Shown piece by piece: positions 13,001 to 20,737 of a DNA stretch of 64,000 bases. A model generated the notes under the pieces. That model was not told the DNA's origin. It did no database searches and saw only the letters and a list, made by a program, of their open reading frames with translations. The stretch covers positions 1 through 64,000 of the forward strand of contig JACOUT010000018.1 of assembly GCA_016177705.1 (NCBI GenBank), written 5' to 3'. The stretch comes from Deltaproteobacteria bacterium. GTDB lineage: Bacteria > Myxococcota > UBA727 > VGSZ01. A program made the translations under genes and the position numbers. The first letter of the stretch is position 1. Every line of letters starts with the position of its first letter.

Positions 13001-13709
13001 CGAACGCCTGCTCAAGCTCGCCGAGGCCCGCGGCGAGAAACTGCGCATCATCAGCTACGTCAACTCGCTCGGCATCATCGCGCACGAGGAGGGCCGCTAC
13101 GAGGACGCCGAGCTCTCCTACCGGCGCATGTTCGAGCTGGCCAAGCCCACCGGCGACCGCCGCTCGCTCGCCATCGCGCACGGCAACATCGGCGTGGTGC
13201 GGCGCGACCAGGGCCGCTTCTCGGACGCGCTCGGACAGTGTGAGCGCGCCGCCAAGATCCTCAAGGAGCTGAACCAGACCGACGTGCTCGCCTACGTGCG
13301 CATCGTCGAGGCGCAAACGCTGCTCGATCGCGCGCTGTTGCAGGGCAACGACGGCGACAACGCGGCGGCGCGAGACAAGGCCGACGAGGCGTTCGACCTG
13401 GCCGAGAAGGCGAGCGCGGCGCTGCGCCTCGCAGAGGCGTCGATCTGCCGCGGGCAAGCGTTGGTGCGCCTCGGCAGCACCGAGGACGGCCGCAGCGACA
13501 TCACGCGTGGGCTCGAGGCCGCGCGCTCGCTCGGCGCCAACCGGGTGCTGTTGTTCGGCTTGTGCGCGCAGGCCGAGGCGCTGGCGCTCACCGGCGACAT
13601 CGAGGGTGCGCGCGCCACCTGGCGCGAGGGTCTGCAGCGTGCGCAGGCCACCGGCTTCCTGCGCTTCGTCAAGCGCTTGAGCGACCTCAAAGAGAAGCGA
13701 AAGATCTGA
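10029..13709 (+). CDS. Ser/Thr kinase with AAA-type ATPase and TPR domains
   Basis: A 1,226-residue fusion. Residues 9-300: Hanks kinase with GRGGMGIVY, lysine in MALKMI, HRDLKPDN and DFG, all intact. Residues 330-600: ATPase module introduced by SLVGRAPAQRQ, Walker A GPRGIGKT near residue 360, Walker B RVVVVDEIHAAD near 480. Residues about 800-1220: many TPR units as in MalT/LuxR-type regulators, including DALGQCERAAKIL. The layout resembles the PknK-like group (kinase plus MalT-like ATPase), which couple phosphorylation to ligand-dependent assembly. No DNA-binding domain or membrane segment is seen. ATG 10029 is preferred; GTG 10020 is in frame just upstream. Input signal and substrates unknown. 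Confidence 0.92.
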   Translation: MPASPDNIGRFQIVAELGRGGMGIVYKVKDPRSGQLMALKMIPPEALARADSELRFKREFRAMQRVEHPNVIRVFDAGTHEGCPYFTMELIEGRDVRRWLDGDEPVVPSGKDPPPAGLLTEEQRRRLNDPVRTKKLADAVVQVAYALAEIHRHRIVHRDLKPDNILVSKAGVVKLMDFGIAKQLSAASEHSSGGMVVGTFKYLSPEQALGAEVDGRADLYCLGIILYELLAGRHPFYSENSVGYAYHHARKPPPDITKFNPEVHKGLKAVCERLTKKDPRERYPTAEDVVVAIREAMTGFAEGISTKYRAAPKGAKDLPFELAKDQLFAPSLVGRAPAQRQLLSCVEQLLAGRGAVVALTGPRGIGKTRLVREVAGLAKARNIDFLWGTCGGGGLPYQPYLDILDQLVQRAADTLPADELRRLLGDEARVLARHVAAFEHLEPEVRPRPAPQLDPQGERVRFLSAVTAFLGRSAAAQPRVVVVDEIHAADEMSLQLTRHLADTLARADPPGEGPAQRFSPLALVFTLDPAETGAEEARALLSRLSQERGFLSLSLSPLNPVEVQEMLASMIGGGEVAQALADYLHRETEGIPGHVEERVRAWAESGELRRKGRQWVLQRARTAAKVSAADAGVADVRPQARAETGVLADAVADDVVAIKNATRADIPLPDVVAQPSARRIGRLSALARDVAERMAIVGERVPSALLVRVALRGEDELVDALDELLKREIVVEDKLQDFFRFKEGADAAALVAGLTIEKRQHLHLLVARTLEEDAKRNRRAVDPEEQARHYQRGGDMVKAIEQLMQAARMSLAASATQSAAQRVGEAQELLQAQLKLRPSDAQLLRCDVELVLLRLDVLSAVNVHTECVDLARRRLPRMRNLVDARLVSETLLRLASSERVLGDLDEALTHVGEVLAMTERGGNHALRCRAKSLCGSIYEQRGQFELAARYYADALELARMIGDELEEERARFAIAQRRLTAGDLAPAKEDFERLLKLAEARGEKLRIISYVNSLGIIAHEEGRYEDAELSYRRMFELAKPTGDRRSLAIAHGNIGVVRRDQGRFSDALGQCERAAKILKELNQTDVLAYVRIVEAQTLLDRALLQGNDGDNAAARDKADEAFDLAEKASAALRLAEASICRGQALVRLGSTEDGRSDITRGLEAARSLGANRVLLFGLCAQAEALALTGDIEGARATWREGLQRAQATGFLRFVKRLSDLKEKRKI

Positions 13710-13712
13710 GGG

Positions 13713-14357
13713 TCACTCGAGCGCGTCGGGATCCGCACGCTCGACCGCCGTGCGGAGCAGCAGCGGATCGGCCAGCGCCGCCTGGATCAGCTTGGCGACC
13801 ACGAGCAGCGCCGCTCGCGGCCCGAGCGCGACGAACATGCCGGCCTCGGAGTCGTAGCTGAGCTGCTGCGCCAGGTCGGCGTGGCGCAGCTTGACGAGCG
13901 AGCGCACCACCGCCTCCCAGGTGTAGCCGCCGCCCTGCAGTCCGAGCTGCTCGAACAGCGGCATGGGGGGCATGGCGTAGTCGTCGAAGCAAAGGCTGAA
14001 GCGGCCCCCGCCGTGATCGACCAGGCGGCACGGCGCGACCGCGCCGGCTTCGACCTGCAGGATTTCGCCGTCGGAGCGCAGCCCTTCAGCGGCGACCGTC
14101 GCCATCTGCGCGGTGGTGATCGCGTGCTGCTGCAGGTTTGGGCCGCGGAAGTGCTGTGCCGCCGCCGCGACCGCCGGTGCAGCCGCTGGCTCGCGCCTGG
14201 CCTGCGGTGCCGGCTTCTTCTTTGGCGCCGGTTTCTTCTTTGGCGCCGGTTTCTTCTTGGGCGCCGGCTTCTTCTTGGGCGCCGGCTTCTTCTTGGGCGC
14301 CGGCTTCTTCTTGGGCGCCGGCTTCTTCTTGGGCGCCGGCTTCTTCTTCGCGGGCAT
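13713..14357 (-). CDS. Lys-Pro-repeat tail fused to an Imm51-like domain
   Basis: About 214 residues in two parts. Residues 1-50 are a repeat of APKKKP units (eight KKK blocks), like the C-terminal tails of histone H1-type proteins. Residues 75-214 resemble Imm51-family proteins: a strand region ending RFSLCFDDY, the motif GGGYTWEAV, and SYDSEAGMFVALG followed by helices. ATG 14357 is chosen because GGAG lies five bases upstream inside the end of the marR gene; GTG 14363 overlaps the marR stop as GTGA. It is thus translationally coupled to the MarR regulator. A nucleic-acid or polyanion-binding tail is inferred from charge. Whether the domain neutralises any toxin is unknown; no toxin gene is adjacent. 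Confidence 0.65.
   Translation of the reverse strand: MPAKKKPAPKKKPAPKKKPAPKKKPAPKKKPAPKKKPAPKKKPAPKKKPAPQARREPAAAPAVAAAAQHFRGPNLQQHAITTAQMATVAAEGLRSDGEILQVEAGAVAPCRLVDHGGGRFSLCFDDYAMPPMPLFEQLGLQGGGYTWEAVVRSLVKLRHADLAQQLSYDSEAGMFVALGPRAALLVVAKLIQAALADPLLLRTAVERADPDALE
14208..14354 (-). repeat. 18-bp tandem repeat encoding APKKKP
   Basis: Eight copies of an 18-bp unit containing CTTCTTCTT on the plus strand, giving Lys-Lys-Lys blocks spaced by Pro-Ala-Pro. Copies nearest 14281-14345 are nearly identical, those near 14220-14250 have drifted at third positions. Loss or gain of a unit keeps the frame. Confidence 0.9.
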
Positions 14358-14359
14358 GG

Positions 14360-14950
14360 TCACTCCGCCGCGTCGAGCGCGTCGTCGAAGTCGTAGTCAG
14401 CAGCGTCGTCATCGAAGCCGTCGTCGCCGCCGTCGCCGTCCACCATCTGGTCGGCGACGGCGCGGGCGATGGCGGGGTTCTCGAGCGGCGCGGTCGCGAT
14501 GGCGGCGCGCTCGAGCGCCTCGAACACGTCGCGCACGGCCTCGTCGCCCACGTGCTCGACCAGGCACTGCAGGTTGCGTTCGGCGTTCTTGCGGTAGCGC
14601 TGCACCATGCGCAGGCCCTTGGGCATGGGCACGACGCAAGCGACCCGATGGTCACGCCGGTCGCGGCGCTTCTCGACGAGCCCGAGCTTGACCAGCTTGT
14701 CGACCAACACGCTGGTGGTGCTCTGCGCGAAGCCGAGCATGTCCTTCAGCTCGGTGACGCTGGCCTTGCCGCGCGACGCCAGGAAGCTCATCGCGTGGTA
14801 CTGCGTCAGCGTCAGGTCGCTGCGCGGACCGCCGCGGCTCATCGGCTTGATCAGGCGGCGCTGCAGCAGCGCCACGCACTGCTCGGCGCGCACGAACAGC
14901 TCGCCGTTGATCTGGGGGCCATCCGGATCGACGTGAAGCGGTGCCGACAT
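14360..14950 (-). CDS. MarR-family transcriptional regulator
   Basis: A 196-residue MarR-type regulator. Residues 45-130 hold the winged helix: LTLTQYHAMSFLA, then VTELKDMLGFAQSTTSVLVDKLVKLGLVEK and the wing RRDRRDHRV. Flanking helices form the usual dimer interface. The last 40 residues are an acidic tail (DGDGGDDGFDDD type) that is not typical of the family and may be flexible. ATG 14950 has GGGGAG seven bases upstream. A TTGACA box with 17-bp spacing lies in the intergenic region shared with astA, so it could regulate itself and astA. The Imm51-like gene follows in an overlapping arrangement. Ligand unknown. Confidence 0.88.
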   Translation of the reverse strand: MSAPLHVDPDGPQINGELFVRAEQCVALLQRRLIKPMSRGGPRSDLTLTQYHAMSFLASRGKASVTELKDMLGFAQSTTSVLVDKLVKLGLVEKRRDRRDHRVACVVPMPKGLRMVQRYRKNAERNLQCLVEHVGDEAVRDVFEALERAAIATAPLENPAIARAVADQMVDGDGGDDGFDDDAADYDFDDALDAAE

Positions 14951-14973
14951 CAGCCACTCCCCTTGGGCAGCGG

Positions 14974-15002
14974 AACAAAGCCGGACCAGCGTTTCGTGTC
15001 AA
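14974..15002 (-). promoter_or_regulatory. Putative sigma70 promoter of the marR gene
   Basis: On the minus strand a perfect -35 TTGACA (15002-14997), 17-bp spacer and a weak -10 TTTGTT (14979-14974), 24 bases from the ATG at 14950, with the ribosome site GGGGAG between. Confidence 0.5.
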
Positions 15003-15020
15003 CCGCGCGTGTGGCGGAAC

Positions 15021-15064
15021 CGATCACGCGCGGAATCGCTCGGCGCCCAGCGCGCGATCACGCG
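15021..15064. promoter_or_regulatory. Direct repeat between marR and astA, possible operator
   Basis: The 10-bp sequence CGATCACGCG occurs at 15021-15030 and again at 15055-15064, in the middle of the divergent intergenic region. A related ACGATCGCGG follows at 15074. Such repeats could bind the adjacent MarR protein, but they are not the usual palindrome. Confidence 0.3.
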
Positions 15065-15098
15065 AGGCCGCGCACGATCGCGGACGAAGCGAAACTGC

Positions 15099-15127
15099 TT
15101 GACACGGTAACGGCCCGACAACAGCCT
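15099..15127 (+). promoter_or_regulatory. Possible promoter of astA, short or absent leader
   Basis: A perfect -35 TTGACA at 15099-15104; the -10 position 17 bp on reads CAGCCT and is poor. If used, transcription would begin within a few bases of the GTG at 15135, and no Shine-Dalgarno sequence precedes that GTG, which fits a leaderless mRNA. Confidence 0.3.
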
Positions 15128-15134
15128 GTGCCGC

Positions 15135-16211
<1,077 letters not shown>

Positions 16212-16218
16212 CGCTCAA

Positions 16219-16339
16219 GGGACATCGCAAAATCGGCTGCGGCGGTGTTGCCCGCCTGCGGTGCTCGCTCACCTCCACGAGGAGGATGTCGCTTCGCTCC
16301 TCGGCGGGCGCCTTGCCTCGCTCGATTTTGCGATGTCCC
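16219..16339. repeat. Palindromic intergenic element with 17-bp perfect arms
   Basis: GGGACATCGCAAAATCG at 16219-16235 is repeated exactly inverted at 16323-16339. Inside lie further arms: GCCCGCC at 16250-16256 against GGCGGGC at 16303-16309, and CCTC/GAGG around 16273-16283, so the strand can fold into a long branched hairpin. It exactly fills the space between the convergent astA (stop 16211) and lipoprotein (stop 16343) genes. There is no T-run. It may serve as a bidirectional terminator or be a REP/MITE-type element. Confidence 0.75.
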
Positions 16340-16340
16340 A

Positions 16341-16862
16341 TTACTGGCAGGGCGCGAACACCACGGCATCTTCGAGCGCCTGTTGGCAGGCGGCCACTGC
16401 GTCGGCGATGTCCTCGCCGCTCGCGGTCGGATCGGTGGCGCGCTCGCGCAACACCAGCGACGGCTGACAGCCCGGGTTGTCGGCGCAGCTCGCGGTCGGC
16501 TCATCGGCGCCGCAGGTGCGCTCCACCAAGGTCTGACACGGCGACGCCGTGCACGCGGGGAAGGTGAGCTGGTTGTCGAGGCCGGCCTGGCACTGCTCGG
16601 GGCGGTAGTCGCGCGTCAGCTCGGCGGCGACGCACGCCGCGGCCTCCTGGCAGCTCGGCTCGCAGGAGCGCGCCACCAGCGCGGCGCAGGGGTCGTCGGC
16701 GCCCATGGGGCATGGCAGGTCGCCGCCGTCGCCGGTCGGGCCGCAGTCGGCGACGTTCTCCTGTTCGGGGCCGCCGTCGCCCGCCAGCATCGAGGGGTAG
16801 TCGGCGGCGGTGCAGCCGGCCACCACGGCGAGCGACGACCAGGCGAGCAGGCGGAAGGACAC
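16341..16862 (-). CDS. Cys-rich lipoprotein
   Basis: A 173-residue secreted lipoprotein. The signal peptide runs from GTG 16862 to the lipobox VAGC, so the mature protein starts at Cys17. The mature part has about fourteen further cysteines in Asp/Pro-rich surroundings (for example CEPSCQEAAAC and CADNPGC), suggesting disulfide-bonded loops as in many myxobacterial secreted proteins. No known domain. It begins 18 bases after smpB ends, in the same direction, so it is probably expressed with panB and smpB, though a functional link is unlikely. Its stop codon lies at the edge of the palindromic element. Confidence 0.75.
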   Translation of the reverse strand: MSFRLLAWSSLAVVAGCTAADYPSMLAGDGGPEQENVADCGPTGDGGDLPCPMGADDPCAALVARSCEPSCQEAAACVAAELTRDYRPEQCQAGLDNQLTFPACTASPCQTLVERTCGADEPTASCADNPGCQPSLVLRERATDPTASGEDIADAVAACQQALEDAVVFAPCQ

Positions 16863-16880
16863 GCCCGCGATGATACCCGG

Positions 16881-17357
16881 TCAGCGCGAGCGCCGCAGCG
16901 CGCGCTCCATCTCGCGATCCGCCTCGCGCCGCTTGACGGTCTCGCGCTTGTCTTCGTGGCTCTTGCCGCGTCCGATGCCGATCAGCACCTTGGCCCACGG
17001 CCCTTTGAAATAGAGCTTGAGCGGTACCAACGTGTGCCCCTTGAGCGCGACGGCCTTGAAGAGGCGCTCGATCTCGGCCGGCTTGGCCAACAGCCGCCGC
17101 GTGCGATCGGGCTCGAGCGTCTCGTGGGTGCTGGCGTTCTTGAAGCGGTCGATCTTGAGGCCGAGCAGCCACAGCTCGCCGCCCTTGACGAGCGCGTAGG
17201 CGTCGCCGAACGAGACGTTGCGCGCGCGCAGCGACTTGACCTCGGCGCCCTTCAGCTCGAGGCCGCACTCGACGGTGTCGAGGATCTCGTAGTCGTGCCG
17301 CGAGCGCCGGTTGTCGGCGATAGTGGCGTCTTCAGGACGTGACTTTCGCTCCGTCAT
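16881..17357 (-). CDS. smpB: SsrA-binding protein SmpB
   Basis: A 158-residue SmpB, the partner of tmRNA in rescue of stalled ribosomes. Seen: N-terminal NRRSRHDYEILDTVE, the core ELKGAEVKSLRA, SFGDAYALV, and the C-terminal LYFKGPWAKVLIGIGRGK then the basic helix KRETVKRREADREM that enters the decoding site. The length matches the family. The ATG at 17357 lies inside the last codons of panB (26-bp overlap), so the two are translationally linked. tmRNA itself is not in the window. Confidence 0.97.
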   Translation of the reverse strand: MTERKSRPEDATIADNRRSRHDYEILDTVECGLELKGAEVKSLRARNVSFGDAYALVKGGELWLLGLKIDRFKNASTHETLEPDRTRRLLAKPAEIERLFKAVALKGHTLVPLKLYFKGPWAKVLIGIGRGKSHEDKRETVKRREADREMERALRRSR

Positions 17358-18192
17358 CGCGCCCGGACGCTACACCGAAGGAGTGCTCGGCGGCGGGGAA
17401 GGTGCCGCCGCGCACGTCGGCGACGTAGCGCGTGAACGCGTCGAGCACCAAGGAGGCGCCCTCGAGGTACTTCTTGACGAACTTGGGCTGAAACGCCGGG
17501 TTGAGCCCGAGCAGGTCGTGCAGCACCAGCACCTGGCCGTCGCAGCCAGCGCCCGCGCCGATGCCGATGGTGGGGATCGACAGCGATGCCGTGATCTCGG
17601 CGGCCAGATCGGCGGGGATGCCCTCGAGCACCACCGCGTAGGCGCCCGCCGCTTGCAGCGCGAGCGCGTCTTCCTTGATGCGCTGGCGCGACGCCGGGTC
17701 TTTCCCCTGCACCACGAAGCCGCCCATGGCGTGCACGCTCTGCGGCATCAGGCCGACGTGGCCCATGACCGGGATGCCCGCCTCGACCAGGCGCGCCACC
17801 GTGGGCGCGATGCCGGCGCCGCCCTCGAGCTTGACCGACGACGCACCGGCGCGCAGCAGCAGCGCCGCGTTCTTGAGCGCCTCCTCGGCGTTGGTCTGGT
17901 ACGACATGAAGGGCATGTCGCCGACGACGTGCGCGTGCGACGTGCCGCGCGCGACCGCCGCCGTGTGGTACGCCACCTGCTCGATGGTGACGCCGAGCGT
18001 GTTCTGCTCGCCCTTGATCACCATGCCGAGCGAGTCCCCGACCAGCAGCACGTCGACCCCCGACGCGTCGATCAGGCGCGCGAAGGTGGCGTCGTAGGCC
18101 GTCAGCATGGTGATCTTCTGCCCCGCGCGCTTCATGTGCTGAAGCGTGCGCAGCGTGACCTGCTTCTTGTTGGGCTCCGCATGTGCGGACAT
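17332..18192 (-). CDS. panB: 3-methyl-2-oxobutanoate hydroxymethyltransferase PanB
   Basis: A 286-residue PanB, which makes ketopantoate from 2-oxoisovalerate and methylene-tetrahydrofolate in the pantothenate/CoA route. Seen: ITMLTAYDATFARL, metal-binding VGDSLGM, GDMPFMSYQ, VKLEGG, GHVGLMPQS, VLEGIP and GIGAGAGCDGQVLV. ATG 18192 is chosen because GGAG lies six bases upstream and the sequence MSAHAEPNKKQ leads straight into the barrel; the open frame upstream has no family match. Other pan genes are not adjacent. The gene runs into smpB. Confidence 0.97.
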   Translation of the reverse strand: MSAHAEPNKKQVTLRTLQHMKRAGQKITMLTAYDATFARLIDASGVDVLLVGDSLGMVIKGEQNTLGVTIEQVAYHTAAVARGTSHAHVVGDMPFMSYQTNAEEALKNAALLLRAGASSVKLEGGAGIAPTVARLVEAGIPVMGHVGLMPQSVHAMGGFVVQGKDPASRQRIKEDALALQAAGAYAVVLEGIPADLAAEITASLSIPTIGIGAGAGCDGQVLVLHDLLGLNPAFQPKFVKKYLEGASLVLDAFTRYVADVRGGTFPAAEHSFGVASGRDDGAKVTS

Positions 18193-18335
18193 AACGGCTC
18201 CGGGGTGCGAGCGCGCCGGCCTCTCGGAGAGGAGGTGCGCGCCGGAGGATTCCGGTCGCGCCCTGGCTTCCAGGCGACCCACAACCCGTGGACGGGCAGA
18301 ACCCGTCCTGTACGGTATCGTAGCCATCCGGGCGG

Positions 18336-18391
18336 CCAGGTGAAGGGCCTGATGGTGGGCCGGGCGAGGGGTCAGGTGACGGGTCAGGTGA
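18336..18391 (+). repeat. Three copies of CAGGTGA before an outer-membrane gene
   Basis: CAGGTGA occurs at 18336, 18373 and 18385, the last two as a 12-bp tandem (GGGTCAGGTGAC type), 70-120 bases before the ATG at 18458. They could be an operator or a slipped repeat. Nothing else is seen in the 265-nt gap between panB and this gene. Confidence 0.3.
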
Positions 18392-18457
18392 AGCGCCGGT
18401 GGATCCGGCGCGTCACGGAAACGGCCGTCGGGCGCCAAGCCTGACCTGGGGAGGCGG

Positions 18458-19891
18458 ATGCGCTTCTGTTATTACCTACATAGCTCTCGGGGCCTCGCCC
18501 CGCTGGTGCTGCTGGCCACGCTGGCGTCGCCCGGCCTGCACGCCGACAGCTCGGTGGCGCTCGGCACGCAAGGCGCGCTCGCCCGCGTGGGCCAGACGCA
18601 GGACGCCCTCAAAAACGGCACGGCCGCCTCCTTCGGCTCGCCGGTCACCGACGATCGCCGCCTGTTCAAGCTGCGCTGGCGCCTGCCTTGGCTGTTGGTG
18701 GGCGGCGGCGGCATGGGCGCCGTGCCGTTTGCCACCGGCTTCACCGCCACGTCGGTCGGGACGCCCCCGGGCGTCTCACTGCTCGCCGAGCCGGTCGAGA
18801 CCGGCGGCCTCTCTGCGCTGATCCCGTCGCTCGCCATCGGCGAGGCGGACAAGCTCGCGCAGGCGCAGGTCGGCGTCATCTCGAGCTCGGTCGGCCACGC
18901 CACCATCGTCGATCGCTACACCAACAGCCCCGACGGTACGCCGCGCATGATCGGCGCGCTGGTCGAGGGCAACCTGGCGGGCCTCGGCGGCCAGGCCATG
19001 GTGGGCGACGTGCTCGACGCGCCGTCCTTCTCGGCAGCGCGCATCTACGGCCGCCCGGTGATGTGGTTCTTGGCGCCCGACGCCACCTTTCAGCCAAACG
19101 AGCTCGACCTCGATCCGCGCACCGAGCTGACCGGCATGTGGGTCTCGGGCCTGACCGGCGCGCTCGACGCCGCCGCGCCCTGCGCCTGCGACGCGAGCGC
19201 GCTCGTGTGGATGGCAGGCTGGGACAACGAGGGCGCGTTCCTCGACAACCAGGTGGTGAAGACCATCCTCTACCTCGACCTGAACGCGCTCGGCGCCACC
19301 GCAGGCGCGGCCCAGCGCACCGGCGTGGGCGCTCACCCGGGCGTGCAGGTGATGTTCGACGCCGCCGGCTTCCGCGCCGATCTGTCCGGTGAGATGAACT
19401 TCGGCACCGACGGCTATCAGGCGCGCTACTTCGACCGCCTGTATGCGCTCGAGCGCGTCTCCTCGCTCGGCGACGTCGGCAAGCCGAAGGTGGACGTGGA
19501 GCGGCCGGCCTCGTGGGGCTACTCCGCGCGCCTGGGCGCCGGCTTCGCCGAGATGATCACGGCGTTCGTGGAGGCGCGCGATCAATTCCCCATGGACCCG
19601 CTGCGCGGCGCCAACAGCGGCCAGCTCACCGTGGGCGCCTCCACGTTCCTGTTCTTCTTCGGCGGCGCCGTCACCGCGAGCCAGACCGGCATCACCGACT
19701 ACCTGCAGCCAAACCTGCTCGGCCCCGGCTTCGTCGTCACCGGCGAAGGCCGCGTGGCGCTGGTCGCCAACGTGCTGCACCTGGTGGGGCGCGCCTGGCG
19801 CGCGCACCTGCCGGCCGGTGACTCGCCCGACGACTTCATCGTCAGCGACGGCACCACGCTCGGCGTCGAGGTCAACCTCGACTTCTTGTGA
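18458..19891 (+). CDS. Probable outer-membrane beta-barrel protein
   Basis: A 477-residue exported protein with ATG 18458 and GGGGAGG five bases upstream. The signal peptide ends near LASPGLHADS (about residue 30). The mature part alternates hydrophobic and small residues with many Gly and aromatic positions, and ends in VEVNLDFL, with a C-terminal hydrophobic residue as expected for BAM substrates. One CAC motif lies mid-protein. No named family recognised. It stands alone, convergent with the CPBP protease gene. A structural or transport role in the outer membrane is inferred from composition only. Confidence 0.6.
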   Translation: MRFCYYLHSSRGLAPLVLLATLASPGLHADSSVALGTQGALARVGQTQDALKNGTAASFGSPVTDDRRLFKLRWRLPWLLVGGGGMGAVPFATGFTATSVGTPPGVSLLAEPVETGGLSALIPSLAIGEADKLAQAQVGVISSSVGHATIVDRYTNSPDGTPRMIGALVEGNLAGLGGQAMVGDVLDAPSFSAARIYGRPVMWFLAPDATFQPNELDLDPRTELTGMWVSGLTGALDAAAPCACDASALVWMAGWDNEGAFLDNQVVKTILYLDLNALGATAGAAQRTGVGAHPGVQVMFDAAGFRADLSGEMNFGTDGYQARYFDRLYALERVSSLGDVGKPKVDVERPASWGYSARLGAGFAEMITAFVEARDQFPMDPLRGANSGQLTVGASTFLFFFGGAVTASQTGITDYLQPNLLGPGFVVTGEGRVALVANVLHLVGRAWRAHLPAGDSPDDFIVSDGTTLGVEVNLDFL

Positions 19892-19900
19892 GCGTGCCGC

Positions 19901-20737
19901 TCATCGATGCAGGTAGCCGGCCAGCAGCAGCGCCGAAAACGCGTTGGACGCGCCGTGGAACACCACGGCCCCCGTGATCGAGCCCGAGCGCCTCGTCAGC
20001 GCCGAGAACACGAACGCCGGGAAGAACGGCCCGAGCCGCGCTGGGTGGTACTCGCCCAGGAAGTGCCCGAGCGCGAACAGCGCCGAGGCGAGGATGACGG
20101 TGCGCGATATGGGGATGAGCCAGACGTGCACGCGCGTCGGCCACAAGCGCTCGAGCCGATGCTCGAGGAAGCCGCGGTAGAACATCTCTTCGGGCAAGGC
20201 GACCAGGAAGACGTTCTTCAACAGCGTGGCCACGAGGTCGTCGGGCACGCGAAAGGCGAAGGCGCCGGCGCCGAACGCCTGCTGCCAGTAGTGGTGCCCG
20301 ATCGCGAACGGTGGAAACACCAGCAGCGCGATGCCGAGCGCGAGCCCGAGGTCGCGCACGAGCGGCCCGCCACGCAGCTTCGCGCCGCGCCCGTAGAGCG
20401 ACAACAGGCGGGCGAGGCGCGTGGGCCGTCCGCGTGAGCGGCGGCGGCGGCGCGCGTGCACGAGGCGCCGGCGCAGCGCCGCCACCGGCCCGAGCAGCAA
20501 GCCGTGCGCGTGCAGCGCGTAGCTCTCGGGCGCCTCGCCACGTCGCTGAATCAGCCACAGCGGCACGTAGATCTGAAAGCCCGCGATGACCGTGAAGATG
20601 ATCTCGCCGGCACCGACGGCGCGCACCAGGTGCTTGCCGGCGCCGAGCAGCACGAGCAGCACGGCGGCGGCGATCAGCGCCTCGCGCGCGCCGCTGCGCG
20701 CGTCGAGGTGAGGTAGTGCCCGGGAGGGTGTGCTCAC
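19901..20737 (-). CDS. CPBP-family intramembrane glutamic protease
   Basis: A 278-residue multi-pass membrane protein of the CPBP (CAAX protease/Abi) family. The conserved motifs are present: EEMFYRGFLEHRL (EExxxR), the His of FALGHFLGEYHP, and HGASNAF near the C-terminus. About seven to eight hydrophobic helices, with an Arg-rich cytoplasmic loop around residues 75-105. GTG 20737 is the start: it overlaps the stop of the aldo/keto reductase as GTGA. Members act on prenylated or sorting-signal proteins, bacteriocins or are of unknown use; no substrate with a recognisable C-terminal sorting tail was found in the window. Third gene of the GST-reductase-protease operon. Confidence 0.85.
   Translation of the reverse strand: MSTPSRALPHLDARSGAREALIAAAVLLVLLGAGKHLVRAVGAGEIIFTVIAGFQIYVPLWLIQRRGEAPESYALHAHGLLLGPVAALRRRLVHARRRRRSRGRPTRLARLLSLYGRGAKLRGGPLVRDLGLALGIALLVFPPFAIGHHYWQQAFGAGAFAFRVPDDLVATLLKNVFLVALPEEMFYRGFLEHRLERLWPTRVHVWLIPISRTVILASALFALGHFLGEYHPARLGPFFPAFVFSALTRRSGSITGAVVFHGASNAFSALLLAGYLHR

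Noticed and set aside
19901..20737. CPBP protease as a myxosortase acting on sorting tails
   Set aside because: None of the exported proteins in the window ends in a sorting-type tail (motif, helix, Arg cluster), so there is no support for this specific role.
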